From Solirubrobacteraceae bacterium (GTDB taxonomy: Bacteria > Actinomycetota > Thermoleophilia > Solirubrobacterales > Solirubrobacteraceae), in assembly GCA_025935735.1 (NCBI GenBank), contig JAICUS010000290.1:1-7448 (forward strand): 7,448 nucleotides of DNA, in the 5' to 3' direction. Numbering within the stretch: position 1 is the stretch's first letter; each line of letters opens with the position of its first letter. The notes under the pieces are model-generated. The model saw only the letters and a list, made by a program, of their open reading frames with translations. It did no database searches and was not told where the DNA came from. Made by a program: the position numbers and the translations under genes. Below are positions 1-6,696 of the stretch, one piece after another.

Positions 1-1676
1 ACCAGCACGTCGGACGTCGAGGAGCGCACGTTGGTCAGGTGCTTCTCCTTGATCGCGTTGACGTCGAGGTCCTCGGCGCGGGCGTTCTCGCCCACGATCA
101 TCCCCTCGTAGACGTCCTCGCCGGGCTCGACGAACAGCATCCCGCGCTCCTGCAGGTTGAACAGCGCGAACGAGGCGGTCTTGCCGCGGCGGTCGGCGAC
201 GAGGCTGCCGGTCGGGCGCAGCCGCATGTCGCCCGCCCAGGGCTCCCAGCGGTCGAAGACGTGGTGCAGCAGCCCGGTCCCGCGCGTCTCGGTGAGGAAC
301 TCCGTGCGGAAGCCGATCAGCCCGCGCGCCGGCACGAGGTAGTCCATCCGCACCCAGCCGGTGCCGTGGTTGACCATCTGCTCCATCCGGCCCTTGCGCA
401 GCGCGAGCAGCTGGGTGACCACGCCCACGTACTCCTCGGGCACGTCGATGGTCAGCCGCTCCGCCGGCTCGTGGCGGACGCCGTCGATGTCCCGGATGAC
501 CACCTGCGGCTTGCCCACGGTCAGCTCGAAGCCCTCGCGGCGCATCAGCTCGACGAGGATCGCCAGCTGCAGCTCGCCCCGGCCCTGGACCTCCCATACC
601 TGTCCCGCCCGCCCCCGCTCGGTCTCGAGCACGCGAATCGATACGTTGCCCACGGTCTCGGCCTCGAGCCGGCTCTGGATCTGGCGCGCGGTCAGCTTGT
701 CGCCGTCCTGGCCGGACAGCGGCGAGTCATTCATGCCGACGAGCACGCTGATCGACGGCTCGTCGACCGTGATGACGGGCAGCGGCCGCGGGTCCTCGGG
801 GTCGGCCAGCGTCTCGCCGATCGTCACCTCGGCCAGCCCGGCCACGGCGATGATCTCGCCCGGGCCGGCCTCCTCTGCGTCGACGCGGTCCAGCGCCTCG
901 GTCACGTAGAGCTCGGCCACCCGCGCGGACGTGACCGTGCCGTCGGCCCGGCACCAGGCGATCGGCGCGCCCTTGCGGATGGTGCCGTGGCGGACGCGGC
1001 AGATGGCCAGCCGGCCGACGTAGGGCGAGGCGTCGAGGTTGGTCACGTGCGCCTGCAGCGGGTGCGCCTCGTCGTAGGAGGGCGCGGGGATGTGGTCGAC
1101 GAGCAGGTCCAGCAGCGGCTTGAGGCTCGTGCCGGCGTCCGAGGGGGTCAGCGACGCCCGGCCGGCTTTGGCGTTCGTGTAGACGATCGGGAACTCGATC
1201 TGGTCCTCGGTCGCCCCCAGGTCGATGAACAGCTCGTAGACCTCGTCGACCACCTCGGCGATGCGGGCGTCCGGCCGGTCGACCTTGTTGACCACGAGGA
1301 TCACCGGCAGCCGCGACTCCAGCGCCTTGCGCAGCACGAAGCGGGTCTGCGGCAGCGGCCCCTCGGACGCGTCGACCAGCAGCAGCACGCCGTCGACCAT
1401 CGTCAGCCCGCGCTCCACCTCGCCGCCGAAGTCCGCGTGGCCGGGCGTGTCGACGATGTTGAGCTTGACGCCCTCGTGGCGCACCGCCGTGTTCTTGGCC
1501 AGGATCGTGATGCCCTTCTCGCGCTCCAGGTCCATCGAGTCCATGACCCGCTCGGCCACGTCCTGGTTGGAGCGGAACGCCCCGGACTGCCACAGCATCG
1601 CGTCGACCAGGGTCGTCTTGCCGTGGTCGACGTGGGCGATGATCGCGACGTTGCGGAGGTCCTCGCGGCGCTGCAT
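1..1676 (-). CDS. typA: Ribosome-associated translational GTPase TypA/BipA (3' end beyond window)
   Basis: TypA/BipA is an EF-G-like GTPase that binds the 70S ribosome and, in other bacteria, supports 50S assembly and growth under cold or other stress. Reading from the ATG at 1676, 558 codons are visible. The G1 motif AHVDHGKTT is at residues 14-22, the switch I motif EREKGITI at 51-58, DTPGH at 76-80 and NKVD at 130-133. An EF-Tu-like domain II follows (roughly 205-290). The family-typical C-terminal stretch [12 protein letters not shown] lies near residue 446-460. The family is usually 600-640 residues, so about 50-80 residues are missing only because the window ends; the frame is intact. 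The start is fixed by homology, since G1 begins 13 residues in. No Shine-Dalgarno sequence is visible; a weak TANNNT element (TACCCT, 1689-1694) lies 12 bases before the ATG. The gene follows the cupin gene by 27 bases and could be co-transcribed with it, although the functions look unrelated. Confidence 0.96.
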   Translation of the reverse strand, partial: MQRREDLRNVAIIAHVDHGKTTLVDAMLWQSGAFRSNQDVAERVMDSMDLEREKGITILAKNTAVRHEGVKLNIVDTPGHADFGGEVERGLTMVDGVLLLVDASEGPLPQTRFVLRKALESRLPVILVVNKVDRPDARIAEVVDEVYELFIDLGATEDQIEFPIVYTNAKAGRASLTPSDAGTSLKPLLDLLVDHIPAPSYDEAHPLQAHVTNLDASPYVGRLAICRVRHGTIRKGAPIAWCRADGTVTSARVAELYVTEALDRVDAEEAGPGEIIAVAGLAEVTIGETLADPEDPRPLPVITVDEPSISVLVGMNDSPLSGQDGDKLTARQIQSRLEAETVGNVSIRVLETERGRAGQVWEVQGRGELQLAILVELMRREGFELTVGKPQVVIRDIDGVRHEPAERLTIDVPEEYVGVVTQLLALRKGRMEQMVNHGTGWVRMDYLVPARGLIGFRTEFLTETRGTGLLHHVFDRWEPWAGDMRLRPTGSLVADRRGKTASFALFNLQERGMLFVEPGEDVYEGMIVGENARAEDLDVNAIKEKHLTNVRSSTSDVL

Positions 1677-1703
1677 GGGCAGCCGACGAGGGTAGAACGG
1701 CGT

Positions 1704-2249
1704 CTACGCGGCGGCGGGCAGGCGGGGGCGACCGAAGCCGTGCATGCGCCCGCTGCAGGCGAGCGTGCGGATGGTCTCCTTGCGCGGCGCGGCCGTCGGC
1801 TCGGCCAGATAGCAGGCGTCGGGGTAGTCGTCGAGCAGGACCATCAGCGGCAGCAGGTGCGGCACCCCCTGCGCGTCGACCTGGCCGGCCTCGGCGATCG
1901 CGCACAGGTCCACGAAGAAGTCGTCGATGTTGAACGCCGGCGCGTAGACGGCGGTCAGGCGCACCCCGCCCACGGCGACGTAGGTATGCGGCTGACCGGG
2001 GGGCAGCGCGATCGTCTCGCCGGCGGCCACGTCGTGCAGGCGCCCGTCGATCATCACGCGCAGCGCGCCCTCGTGGACCGTGATCGTCTCGGTGGACTGG
2101 GGGTGCACGTGTTCCGGGCACGGAGTCATTCCGGCCGGGAGGTGGAACTCGAGCTCGGCCAGCGCGCCGTCCGTATCCGCGCTGGTCCGGATGAAGGTGA
2201 TCTGCTCACCGTTGACGGGGTGAGTGATGGTCTCTCCGGCAATCGCCAT
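1704..2249 (-). CDS. Cupin-domain protein (cupin_2 type), 181 aa
   Basis: This is a single-domain cupin with both conserved motifs. Motif 1 is H47-x-H49-x4-E54-x6-G61. Motif 2 is G77-x5-P83-x-G85-x2-H88, and its usual final Asn is Ala92. H47, H49, E54 and H88 are the expected metal ligands, so the protein should bind a divalent metal in a small beta-barrel. After the barrel comes a C-terminal helical extension (about 104-175, rich in FFVDL/LLPLMVLLDDY-type hydrophobic runs). It resembles the tail of many uncharacterised actinobacterial cupins and may help dimerisation. No signal peptide or membrane segment is seen, so it is probably cytosolic. The substrate cannot be told from sequence: dioxygenase, isomerase and ligand-binding roles are all possible. 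It lies 51 bases downstream of the SARP-type regulator, with a palindrome in that gap, and 27 bases upstream of typA. No clear Shine-Dalgarno sequence precedes the ATG; the motif positions support this start. Confidence 0.9.
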   Translation of the reverse strand: MAIAGETITHPVNGEQITFIRTSADTDGALAELEFHLPAGMTPCPEHVHPQSTETITVHEGALRVMIDGRLHDVAAGETIALPPGQPHTYVAVGGVRLTAVYAPAFNIDDFFVDLCAIAEAGQVDAQGVPHLLPLMVLLDDYPDACYLAEPTAAPRKETIRTLACSGRMHGFGRPRLPAAA

Positions 2250-2280
2250 GGCGAGATCGTCTCAGCCGTCACGAGCGCGA

Positions 2281-2301
2281 AAGGTGCGGATATCCGACCT
2301 T
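2281..2301. promoter_or_regulatory. Palindrome upstream of the cupin gene, candidate operator
   Basis: A 10-bp perfect core CGGATATCCG (2287-2296) is flanked by AAGGT (2281-2285) and ACCTT (2297-2301). Both halves therefore read AAGGT-CGGAT inward, with one unpaired G at 2286. It sits 32-52 bases upstream of the cupin ATG and touches the stop codon of the regulator gene (2301-2303). There is no loop, which argues against a terminator and for a site bound by a dimeric protein. That it controls the cupin gene is inference. The AT-containing centre stands out in this GC-rich DNA. Confidence 0.5.
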
Positions 2302-5300
2302 CATCGGGTGGACGGCACTACAAGCATCTCCGCGTAGCGCGTTGCTCCGATCCGCGCAAAGAACTCCCGCGCCCCGTCGTCCAGCCCGCCGCGCAGCCGG
2401 GCCATCGCCGCGGCGCGCGCCGCGCCCACCTCGTCGTAGATGGCCGCGGCGGCGGCGAAGTCGCCGGCGACGATCGCCCGCGCCCCCCGGAACGACGGCC
2501 AGTCGAGGTCCTCGAGCGCGCGCCGGGCCGCATCCCTGCGGCCGACCCGGGTGGCCGCCCACGCCAGGTCCGAGAGCGTGAAGAAGAGGTAGCGGAACGG
2601 CGTAGGATGAAGCTCCAGGAGCTCGTCGAAGAGTTCGCGCGCCTGCGCCGGCCGGTCCGTCTCCACACGCACGTGGACCGCCCTGGCGATGGCCACCAGC
2701 AGGACCTGCGGGTCCTTTGTCACCCGCGCCCGCTCGAGGCTGAAGTCGACGTCGGCGGTCGCGCCGGCGAGGTCGCCGCGCCCCAGGCGCAGCATGGCCC
2801 GCTCGCAGGCGGCCGTCGCGTCCGAGTAGTGCGTGCCGAGGCGCGCGGCGTCCGCGAGGAACTCGTCCGCGGCGGAACCCGCGAGCTGCCATTCGCCGGT
2901 CTCCAGCCACGGCTCGATCAGGTTGGCGCGCGCCAGCCGCCACTGGGCCAGACTGCCCATCCGGTCCGCCACGCGCATGGCCTCCTCGCGGGCGACGAGC
3001 GACTCGCGCGCGCGACCCCGTACCGCCAGCTGCGCGCCGAGGTTGGTGGCGCCGCGGCTCGCGGCGTGCAGCCAGTTGCCCGCCACGGCGATCTCGGTGC
3101 CCTGCGCCAGCCAGTCGAAGCCGTGCTCGTCGCCGTTGCCGGCCCGGATCGTGCCGGCGCTGATGAGCACGTGGGCCCGGAGCTCGTCCAACCCGAGCGT
3201 CTCGGCGATCTCCAGCGCCTCGCGCGCCCGCTCGGCGTCGTAGCGCGTCGAGAACATGTCCATCCGGACCAGCTGGGCCAGCACCCGCGCCTTCACCGCG
3301 GTCGGCGGCGCGTCGGCCACCAGCTGCCATGCCCGCTCGAGGTGCTCGATGCAGCGGTCGTGCTCGCCGGCGATCCACCATACGTCGGCGCGGAGCTGCT
3401 CCAGGTCGGCCGCGCGCTCGTCGTCGCCGAGCGTGCGCAGGCCGGCGATGGCCTCGTCGAGCACCGCGCCCCGGTCCTGCTCGCCTCGCTCGTAGGCGGC
3501 CACCGCGGCGCGGTAGGAGAGCTCCGCTCGCTCCCGCAACGCCTCGGCGGGCCAGAGGGCGAGGGCGTCGGCGTAGAAGCGCTCGGCAGCCGCGAACGCG
3601 TACAGCGCGCGGGCCCGGTCGCCGGCCAGCGCGAGCGCCGCCCGCGCCCGGGGGACGACGGGCCCGAGGTCGCGCCCGGCGGCGCGGGCCAAGGCGAGCG
3701 CCTGCTGGTAGTGGTGGCCGATCAGCTCCGCGTGGTCGTCCGGGCGGCCCAGGCCCTCGATCCAGGCGGCGGCGCGCACGTGCCCGTCGATGCGCTCCCC
3801 GCGGGGGATCCGGTCGTAGGCCACGTCGCGCAGCAGCGCGTGGACGAAACCGTACTCCGGCTGGCCGGCCACGCTCGAGCGCCGGTTGCGCCGCACGAGC
3901 TGGCGGCGCTCCAGCGTGCGCAGCCGCTGCTCGTCGGCTGCCCCGACGGCCGCGGGCCAGAAGACCTGCCCGATCACCGCGGCGTCCTGCAGCAGGTGCC
4001 GGTCCTCGGGCGACAGCGCGTCCAGCCGCGCCGCGAGGATCGCCCGGACCGTGTCCGGCAGGCCGGGCGGGCCGCCGTCGCCATCGGCGAGCGCCTCCAC
4101 GTACTGCTCCGCGTAGAGAGGATTGCCCGCGCAGCGCTCGACCAGCTCGGCGGTCAGCTGCGGCGTGAGCGATTCGCCGGCCAGCGCGGCGACCAGCGCC
4201 GCCGTGTCGGATGCCGAGAGCGGCGCCAGCGTGAGCGTGGTGGCGTCGGGCTTGCCGCCGCCCCAGCCCGGCCGGCGCTCGAGCAGCTCCGGCCGCGTGG
4301 TGGCGATGAGCAGGATCGGCGCCGACGTCGCCCAGTCGACGAGGTGGTCCAGGAAGTCGAGCAGGCCGTCGTCGGCCCAGTGGATGTCCTCGAACGCGAG
4401 CACGAGCGCGCGCTCGCCGGCCAGCGCCTCGAGCAGCGTCCGCCAGGCGGCGAACTCCTGCGTGCGCCGATCCCCCGTGGCGCCGCCGTCGCCCGCGCCG
4501 GCACCCACGAGCCCCGTGGCGTGCCGCAGCACCCACTCGGCCTCGGCGGAGTCGCTGACGGCGTCGGCGACCAGCGCGGCGAGCTTGCCGGCGGCGTCGT
4601 CCGGCGAGTCGCTCTCCAGGATTCCCGCGAGTCCCTTGACCATCTCGCCGAACGCCCAGAAGCTCACGCCGGCGCCGTAGGGCAGCGATTGGCCGCCCAG
4701 CACCCGGGCGCCCTGCGGGTCGAGCTCGGCCAGTAGACGGGACTTGCCAATGCCCGGCGGCCCGATGACCGTGACCAGCGCCGGCGCCCGGCTTTCGCGC
4801 ACGCGCTCCAGCGCCGCGCCCAGGAGCGCGAGCTCCGCCCGGCGCCCGGCGAGCGGCGCGCGCGCCGGCTGCCCCTCGCGGATCCCCGTGCGCGCGGCCA
4901 GCGCCTCCCAGCCGGCGTCGATCGGGCGGTAGTCGATCGCGTGGCGGGTGGCCCGCCACGTACGCTCGCCCACCACGACGCCGCCGGGCGGCGCCGCGGC
5001 GAGCAGCCAGGTGGCGGGGGCGGCGAGGTCGGCGGGGCCGCGATCGCCGCCGGCCAGCGCCTCGCCGGTGGTGACGGCGACGCGCGCCTCGCCGCCCAGC
5101 TCGTCGCGGATCGCGAGTGCCGCCCGCACGGCGCGCTCGGGGTCATCCTCGTGCGTCGCCGGCGCGCCGAACACGGCGGGCAGTGCGCCGGCGCTGAGCG
5201 GCCCGGGCGTTCCGCCGAACTGCTCGACCCGCGCGCTCGCACGGGCGGCCGCGGCCCGGACCAGCACTCCCGCGTCCTCCGGGTCCGCATCGGCATGCAG

Positions 5301-6158
5301 CGCGACGAGCACCGCGGTGACGGTCCGCCGCTCCAGCCGCGGCGCCTCGTCTGCCGGCGGCGCCTGCACCACCGCCTCAGGCTCGGGCGATGGCGCCGGA
5401 GCGTCCAGCGCGGGGTCGTGGGCGAGGATCGCGCGCTGGAGTTGCTGGAGCGCCTCGCTCGGGTCCAGGCCGAGCTCGCCGACGAGCGTGTCACGAGCCC
5501 GCTGGTACTCCGCGAGCGCGTCGGCCTGCCGTCCGGCGCGGTAGAGCGCGAGCATGAGCTGGGACCGCAGCCGCTCGCGGTAGGGATGCTCCGCGACCAG
5601 CGGGCCGAGCTCGCCCGGCAACTCGGCGTGACGGCCGAGCGCGAGGTCGGCCTCGATGCGCGCCTCGAGCGCGCTCAGCCGCAGCTCCTCCAGCCGTGTC
5701 GCCTCGGGCCGGGCGAACGGCTCGTCGGACAGCTCGGCCAGCGCCGGGCCGCGCCACAGGCCCAGCGCCGTCGTGAGCTCGCGGCGCGCGACGGGCGGGT
5801 CCCCGGCGCGCAGCGCCGCCGCGCCGGCGGCCGCGCCGCGCTCGAACTCCGTCACGTCGCAGGCCTCGGGCGCAACGTCGAGCACGTAGCCGCCGGGCAC
5901 CGTGCGCAGCGGGAGGTCCGGTCCGATGGCCTGCCGGATCGCCCGGATGTGCATCTGCAGCGCCGTGCGAGCGGTCGGCGGGGGCCGCCCGGACCACAGC
6001 TCCTCGGCCAGCCGGTCGCTGGTCACCCGCTCGCGGGCACGGAGCACCAGCAGCGCGAGCAGGGCCCGCCGGCGCGCGCCGGCCAGCGGAACAGGTGCGT
6101 CGTCACGCCAGATGGCGAGCGGCCCCAGCAGGCCGAACCGCAGCCCGTTCCCGGACAC
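2301..6158 (-). CDS. SARP/BTAD-type regulator fused to a degenerate cyclase domain, STAND/AAA ATPase and TPR region
   Basis: A large cytosolic transcriptional regulator of 1285 residues. Residues 6-95 form an OmpR/SARP winged helix (LRFGLLGPLAIW start; recognition-helix region TALQMHIRAIRQAIG). Residues 101-248 are the BTAD domain. After a Pro/Ala linker, residues 277-413 match the class III adenylate/guanylate cyclase fold found in front of similar ATPases (ERRTVTA, AVFGAP..HEDDPERAVRAAL, AAAPPGGVVVGERTW). The two metal Asp positions read Ala286 and Gly324, so it is very probably inactive. A STAND/AAA_16 ATPase follows: Walker A GPPGIGKS at 466-473, Walker B LVLAFED ending at 590-591, then IHWAD, and ATTRPEL at 619-625. 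Residues 810-1240 are helical TPR-like repeats. There is no C-terminal LuxR helix-turn-helix, so DNA binding rests on the N-terminus. The start is GTG (6156-6158), chosen because the SARP fold begins at residue 6. No Shine-Dalgarno sequence is present; a TANNNT box ends 6 bases before it. The ligand and targets are unknown; the adjacent cupin gene is a candidate target. Confidence 0.92.
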   Translation of the reverse strand: MSGNGLRFGLLGPLAIWRDDAPVPLAGARRRALLALLVLRARERVTSDRLAEELWSGRPPPTARTALQMHIRAIRQAIGPDLPLRTVPGGYVLDVAPEACDVTEFERGAAAGAAALRAGDPPVARRELTTALGLWRGPALAELSDEPFARPEATRLEELRLSALEARIEADLALGRHAELPGELGPLVAEHPYRERLRSQLMLALYRAGRQADALAEYQRARDTLVGELGLDPSEALQQLQRAILAHDPALDAPAPSPEPEAVVQAPPADEAPRLERRTVTAVLVALHADADPEDAGVLVRAAAARASARVEQFGGTPGPLSAGALPAVFGAPATHEDDPERAVRAALAIRDELGGEARVAVTTGEALAGGDRGPADLAAPATWLLAAAPPGGVVVGERTWRATRHAIDYRPIDAGWEALAARTGIREGQPARAPLAGRRAELALLGAALERVRESRAPALVTVIGPPGIGKSRLLAELDPQGARVLGGQSLPYGAGVSFWAFGEMVKGLAGILESDSPDDAAGKLAALVADAVSDSAEAEWVLRHATGLVGAGAGDGGATGDRRTQEFAAWRTLLEALAGERALVLAFEDIHWADDGLLDFLDHLVDWATSAPILLIATTRPELLERRPGWGGGKPDATTLTLAPLSASDTAALVAALAGESLTPQLTAELVERCAGNPLYAEQYVEALADGDGGPPGLPDTVRAILAARLDALSPEDRHLLQDAAVIGQVFWPAAVGAADEQRLRTLERRQLVRRNRRSSVAGQPEYGFVHALLRDVAYDRIPRGERIDGHVRAAAWIEGLGRPDDHAELIGHHYQQALALARAAGRDLGPVVPRARAALALAGDRARALYAFAAAERFYADALALWPAEALRERAELSYRAAVAAYERGEQDRGAVLDEAIAGLRTLGDDERAADLEQLRADVWWIAGEHDRCIEHLERAWQLVADAPPTAVKARVLAQLVRMDMFSTRYDAERAREALEIAETLGLDELRAHVLISAGTIRAGNGDEHGFDWLAQGTEIAVAGNWLHAASRGATNLGAQLAVRGRARESLVAREEAMRVADRMGSLAQWRLARANLIEPWLETGEWQLAGSAADEFLADAARLGTHYSDATAACERAMLRLGRGDLAGATADVDFSLERARVTKDPQVLLVAIARAVHVRVETDRPAQARELFDELLELHPTPFRYLFFTLSDLAWAATRVGRRDAARRALEDLDWPSFRGARAIVAGDFAAAAAIYDEVGAARAAAMARLRGGLDDGAREFFARIGATRYAEMLVVPSTR

Positions 6159-6164
6159 GGCGCG

Positions 6165-6170
6165 ACTCTA
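6165..6170 (-). promoter_or_regulatory. Putative -10 element (TAGAGT) for a leaderless SARP-regulator mRNA
   Basis: On the minus strand TAGAGT matches the actinobacterial -10 pattern TANNNT. It is followed by six bases and then the GTG start of the regulator gene. This spacing would put transcription initiation at or next to the start codon, which fits the absence of a Shine-Dalgarno sequence. I see no convincing -35 hexamer. This is a pattern match only. Confidence 0.4.
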
Positions 6171-6173
6171 CGC

Positions 6174-6190
6174 CGCGCCGTTCCGGCGCG
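6174..6190. promoter_or_regulatory. 17-bp inverted repeat just upstream of the SARP regulator gene
   Basis: CGCGCCG (6174-6180) and CGGCGCG (6184-6190) are perfect 7-bp inverted arms around a 3-base centre. The repeat lies three bases upstream of the putative -10 box TAGAGT and seven bases after the stop codon of the 30-codon ORF. It could be an operator in the promoter spacer, a short terminator or attenuator hairpin for the upstream ORF (there is no T-tract), or a chance result of high GC content. Confidence 0.35.
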
Positions 6191-6197
6191 CCAGCTC

Positions 6198-6290
6198 TCA
6201 AGCGACGCGCATCTTCCGCGCCGCGGCGGCGGGCGCGGTGAGCGCGACGACGGCGGCGATGGCGGCGGCGCGGCGCAGCTGGGTCTGCAT
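6198..6290 (-). CDS. 30-residue ORF resembling a bare signal peptide
   Basis: The ATG at 6288-6290 is preceded by a perfect AGGAGG, which argues that this short frame is translated. The peptide begins MQTQLRR, giving a positively charged n-region. It continues with a hydrophobic Ala/Val/Ile/Leu core at residues 8-19 (AAAIAAVVALTA), then PAAAA at 20-24, a good signal peptidase A-x-A site, and ends RKMRVA before TGA. If cleaved after residue 24, a hexapeptide would be released; if not, the product would be a tiny membrane peptide. The stop is 39 bases upstream of the SARP regulator start, on the same strand, so it could be a leader peptide, a signalling peptide sensed by that regulator, or the remnant of a lost secreted protein. 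I do not recognise a family. Confidence 0.5.
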   Translation of the reverse strand: MQTQLRRAAAIAAVVALTAPAAAARKMRVA

Positions 6291-6294
6291 GGCT

Positions 6295-6300
6295 CCTCCT
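6295..6300 (-). promoter_or_regulatory. Perfect Shine-Dalgarno AGGAGG for the 30-codon ORF
   Basis: On the minus strand AGGAGG is followed by AGCC and then ATG, a short but workable spacing of four bases. This is the strongest ribosome binding site in the window and is the main reason to accept the tiny ORF at 6198-6290. Confidence 0.6.
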
Positions 6301-6446
6301 GGGTGGAGCGGGTGGATCGGACGCCCCGCACTCTCCGGCCGTGCGCCAAAGCCGGGCGAACGCCGCGCTGACGCCGGCGGCGTTAGCGACGGGTTGGCGC
6401 CGCGTTGCCGGCGCCCGGGAGCGTGGCCGGCGTCAACCACCCGTCG
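6301..6446. other. Divergent intergenic region with inverted repeats
   Basis: This spacer separates the leftward genes from the rightward genes and should hold promoters in both directions, but I find no convincing -35/-10 pair. It is dense in inverted repeats: AACGCCGC (6359-6366) with GCGGCGTT (6377-6384); GGCGCCG (6396-6402) with CGGCGCC (6409-6415); and an outer pair CGACGGGT (6387-6394) with ACCCGTCG (6439-6446) that encloses the second hairpin and ends just before the Shine-Dalgarno sequence of the 54-residue ORF. The nested set could be a structured 5' leader or operators. High GC content makes some of this expected by chance. Confidence 0.35.
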
Positions 6447-6449
6447 CCC

Positions 6450-6453
6450 GGAG
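6450..6453 (+). promoter_or_regulatory. Shine-Dalgarno GGAG for the 54-residue ORF
   Basis: GGAG is followed by six bases and then ATG at 6460, a normal spacing. It decides the start of the small Arg-rich protein, because the same frame is open much further upstream through antisense of the regulator gene. Confidence 0.5.
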
Positions 6454-6459
6454 CCCTCC

Positions 6460-6624
6460 ATGTACAACGACCGCATCGCCGCCGCCCTGATCGAGGCCCG
6501 CCAGCAGGAGCTGCGCGGCCGGATCGCCCGCCCGCGCGCCGAGCGCGCCCGCCGCGCGCCGCGCACCCGGCCGCACCTGCCGCGCGTCGTCTTCGCCCTG
6601 CGCACCCTGCGCGCCCGCTCCTGA
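6460..6624 (+). CDS. Small Arg-rich hypothetical protein, 54 aa
   Basis: It starts at ATG 6460 with GGAG six bases upstream and ends at TGA 6622-6624. The product begins MYNDRIAAALIEARQQELRG, a clear amphipathic helix. It continues with a very basic middle (RIARPRAERARRAPRTRPH, residues 21-39) and ends with LPRVVFALRTLRARS. The composition (about a quarter Arg, no Cys, no membrane segment) suggests a cytosolic nucleic-acid or ribosome-binding peptide. Its beginning recalls short actinobacterial proteins of the helix-plus-Arg-rich-tail kind, but I cannot name a family. It stands alone between the divergent spacer and a strong hairpin, so it looks monocistronic. Arg-rich frames arise easily in GC-rich DNA; the ribosome binding site, the sensible helix and the hairpin right after the stop are what support it. 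Confidence 0.6.
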   Translation: MYNDRIAAALIEARQQELRGRIARPRAERARRAPRTRPHLPRVVFALRTLRARS

Positions 6625-6635
6625 TCTTCCCCCAC

Positions 6636-6675
6636 GCCGCCGGCGGGCTTCCCTCCCCCCGGGCCCGCCGGCGGC
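6636..6675 (+). terminator. Strong hairpin after the small Arg-rich ORF, likely terminator
   Basis: GCCGCCGGCGGGC (6636-6648) pairs perfectly over 13 bases with GCCCGCCGGCGGC (6663-6675) around a 14-base pyrimidine-rich loop. It begins 11 bases after the stop codon of the 54-residue ORF and ends immediately before the rrf2 promoter region. There is no T-tract, which is common for actinobacterial hairpin terminators. It probably ends the small transcript and insulates the suf promoter. Confidence 0.6.
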
Positions 6676-6679
6676 ATCT

Positions 6680-6696
6680 CCTACCGCATTGGTAGG
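6680..6696. promoter_or_regulatory. Palindrome CCTACC-N5-GGTAGG, candidate operator of the rrf2-suf operon
   Basis: CCTACC (6680-6685) and GGTAGG (6691-6696) are perfect 6-bp inverted arms around GCATT. The right arm overlaps the putative -10 box TAGGCT (6693-6698), and the site ends 10 bases before the rrf2 ATG. A dimeric repressor bound here would block RNA polymerase directly. Rrf2 regulators commonly autoregulate through such dyads, so the adjacent protein is the likely binder. That pairing is inferred from position; I do not recognise the motif as a known Rrf2 site. Confidence 0.55.

Noticed and set aside
1692..1707. Inverted repeat GTAGA-N6-TCTAC at the cupin stop codon, considered as a terminator before typA.
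   Set aside because: The arms are only 5 bp and not GC-rich, there is no T-tract, and it overlaps the stop codon. It is too weak to call.
727..2121. Minus-strand open frame spanning the cupin gene and part of typA.
   Set aside because: The product is Arg/Gly/Ala-rich without motifs. The typA and cupin frames carry all the conserved residues, so there is no sign of a frameshift or fusion.
39..4736. Plus-strand open frame of 1565 codons running antisense across typA, the cupin gene and much of the SARP regulator.
   Set aside because: Its translation is low-complexity Arg/Val/Leu/Gly/Gln/His-rich with no recognisable domain, and it is complementary to three genes with clear motifs. Long stop-free antisense frames are expected at this GC content.
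2269..4959. Minus-strand open frame of 896 codons inside the SARP regulator.
   Set aside because: It overlaps the regulator in another frame. The product is Arg/Ala/Gly-rich with no motifs, while the regulator frame shows Walker A, Walker B and TPR-like helices.
6431..6436. TTGACG on the minus strand, considered as a -35 box for the 30-codon ORF.
   Set aside because: At the expected 16-18 base spacing the sequence is entirely GC-rich with no TANNNT-like -10 box.
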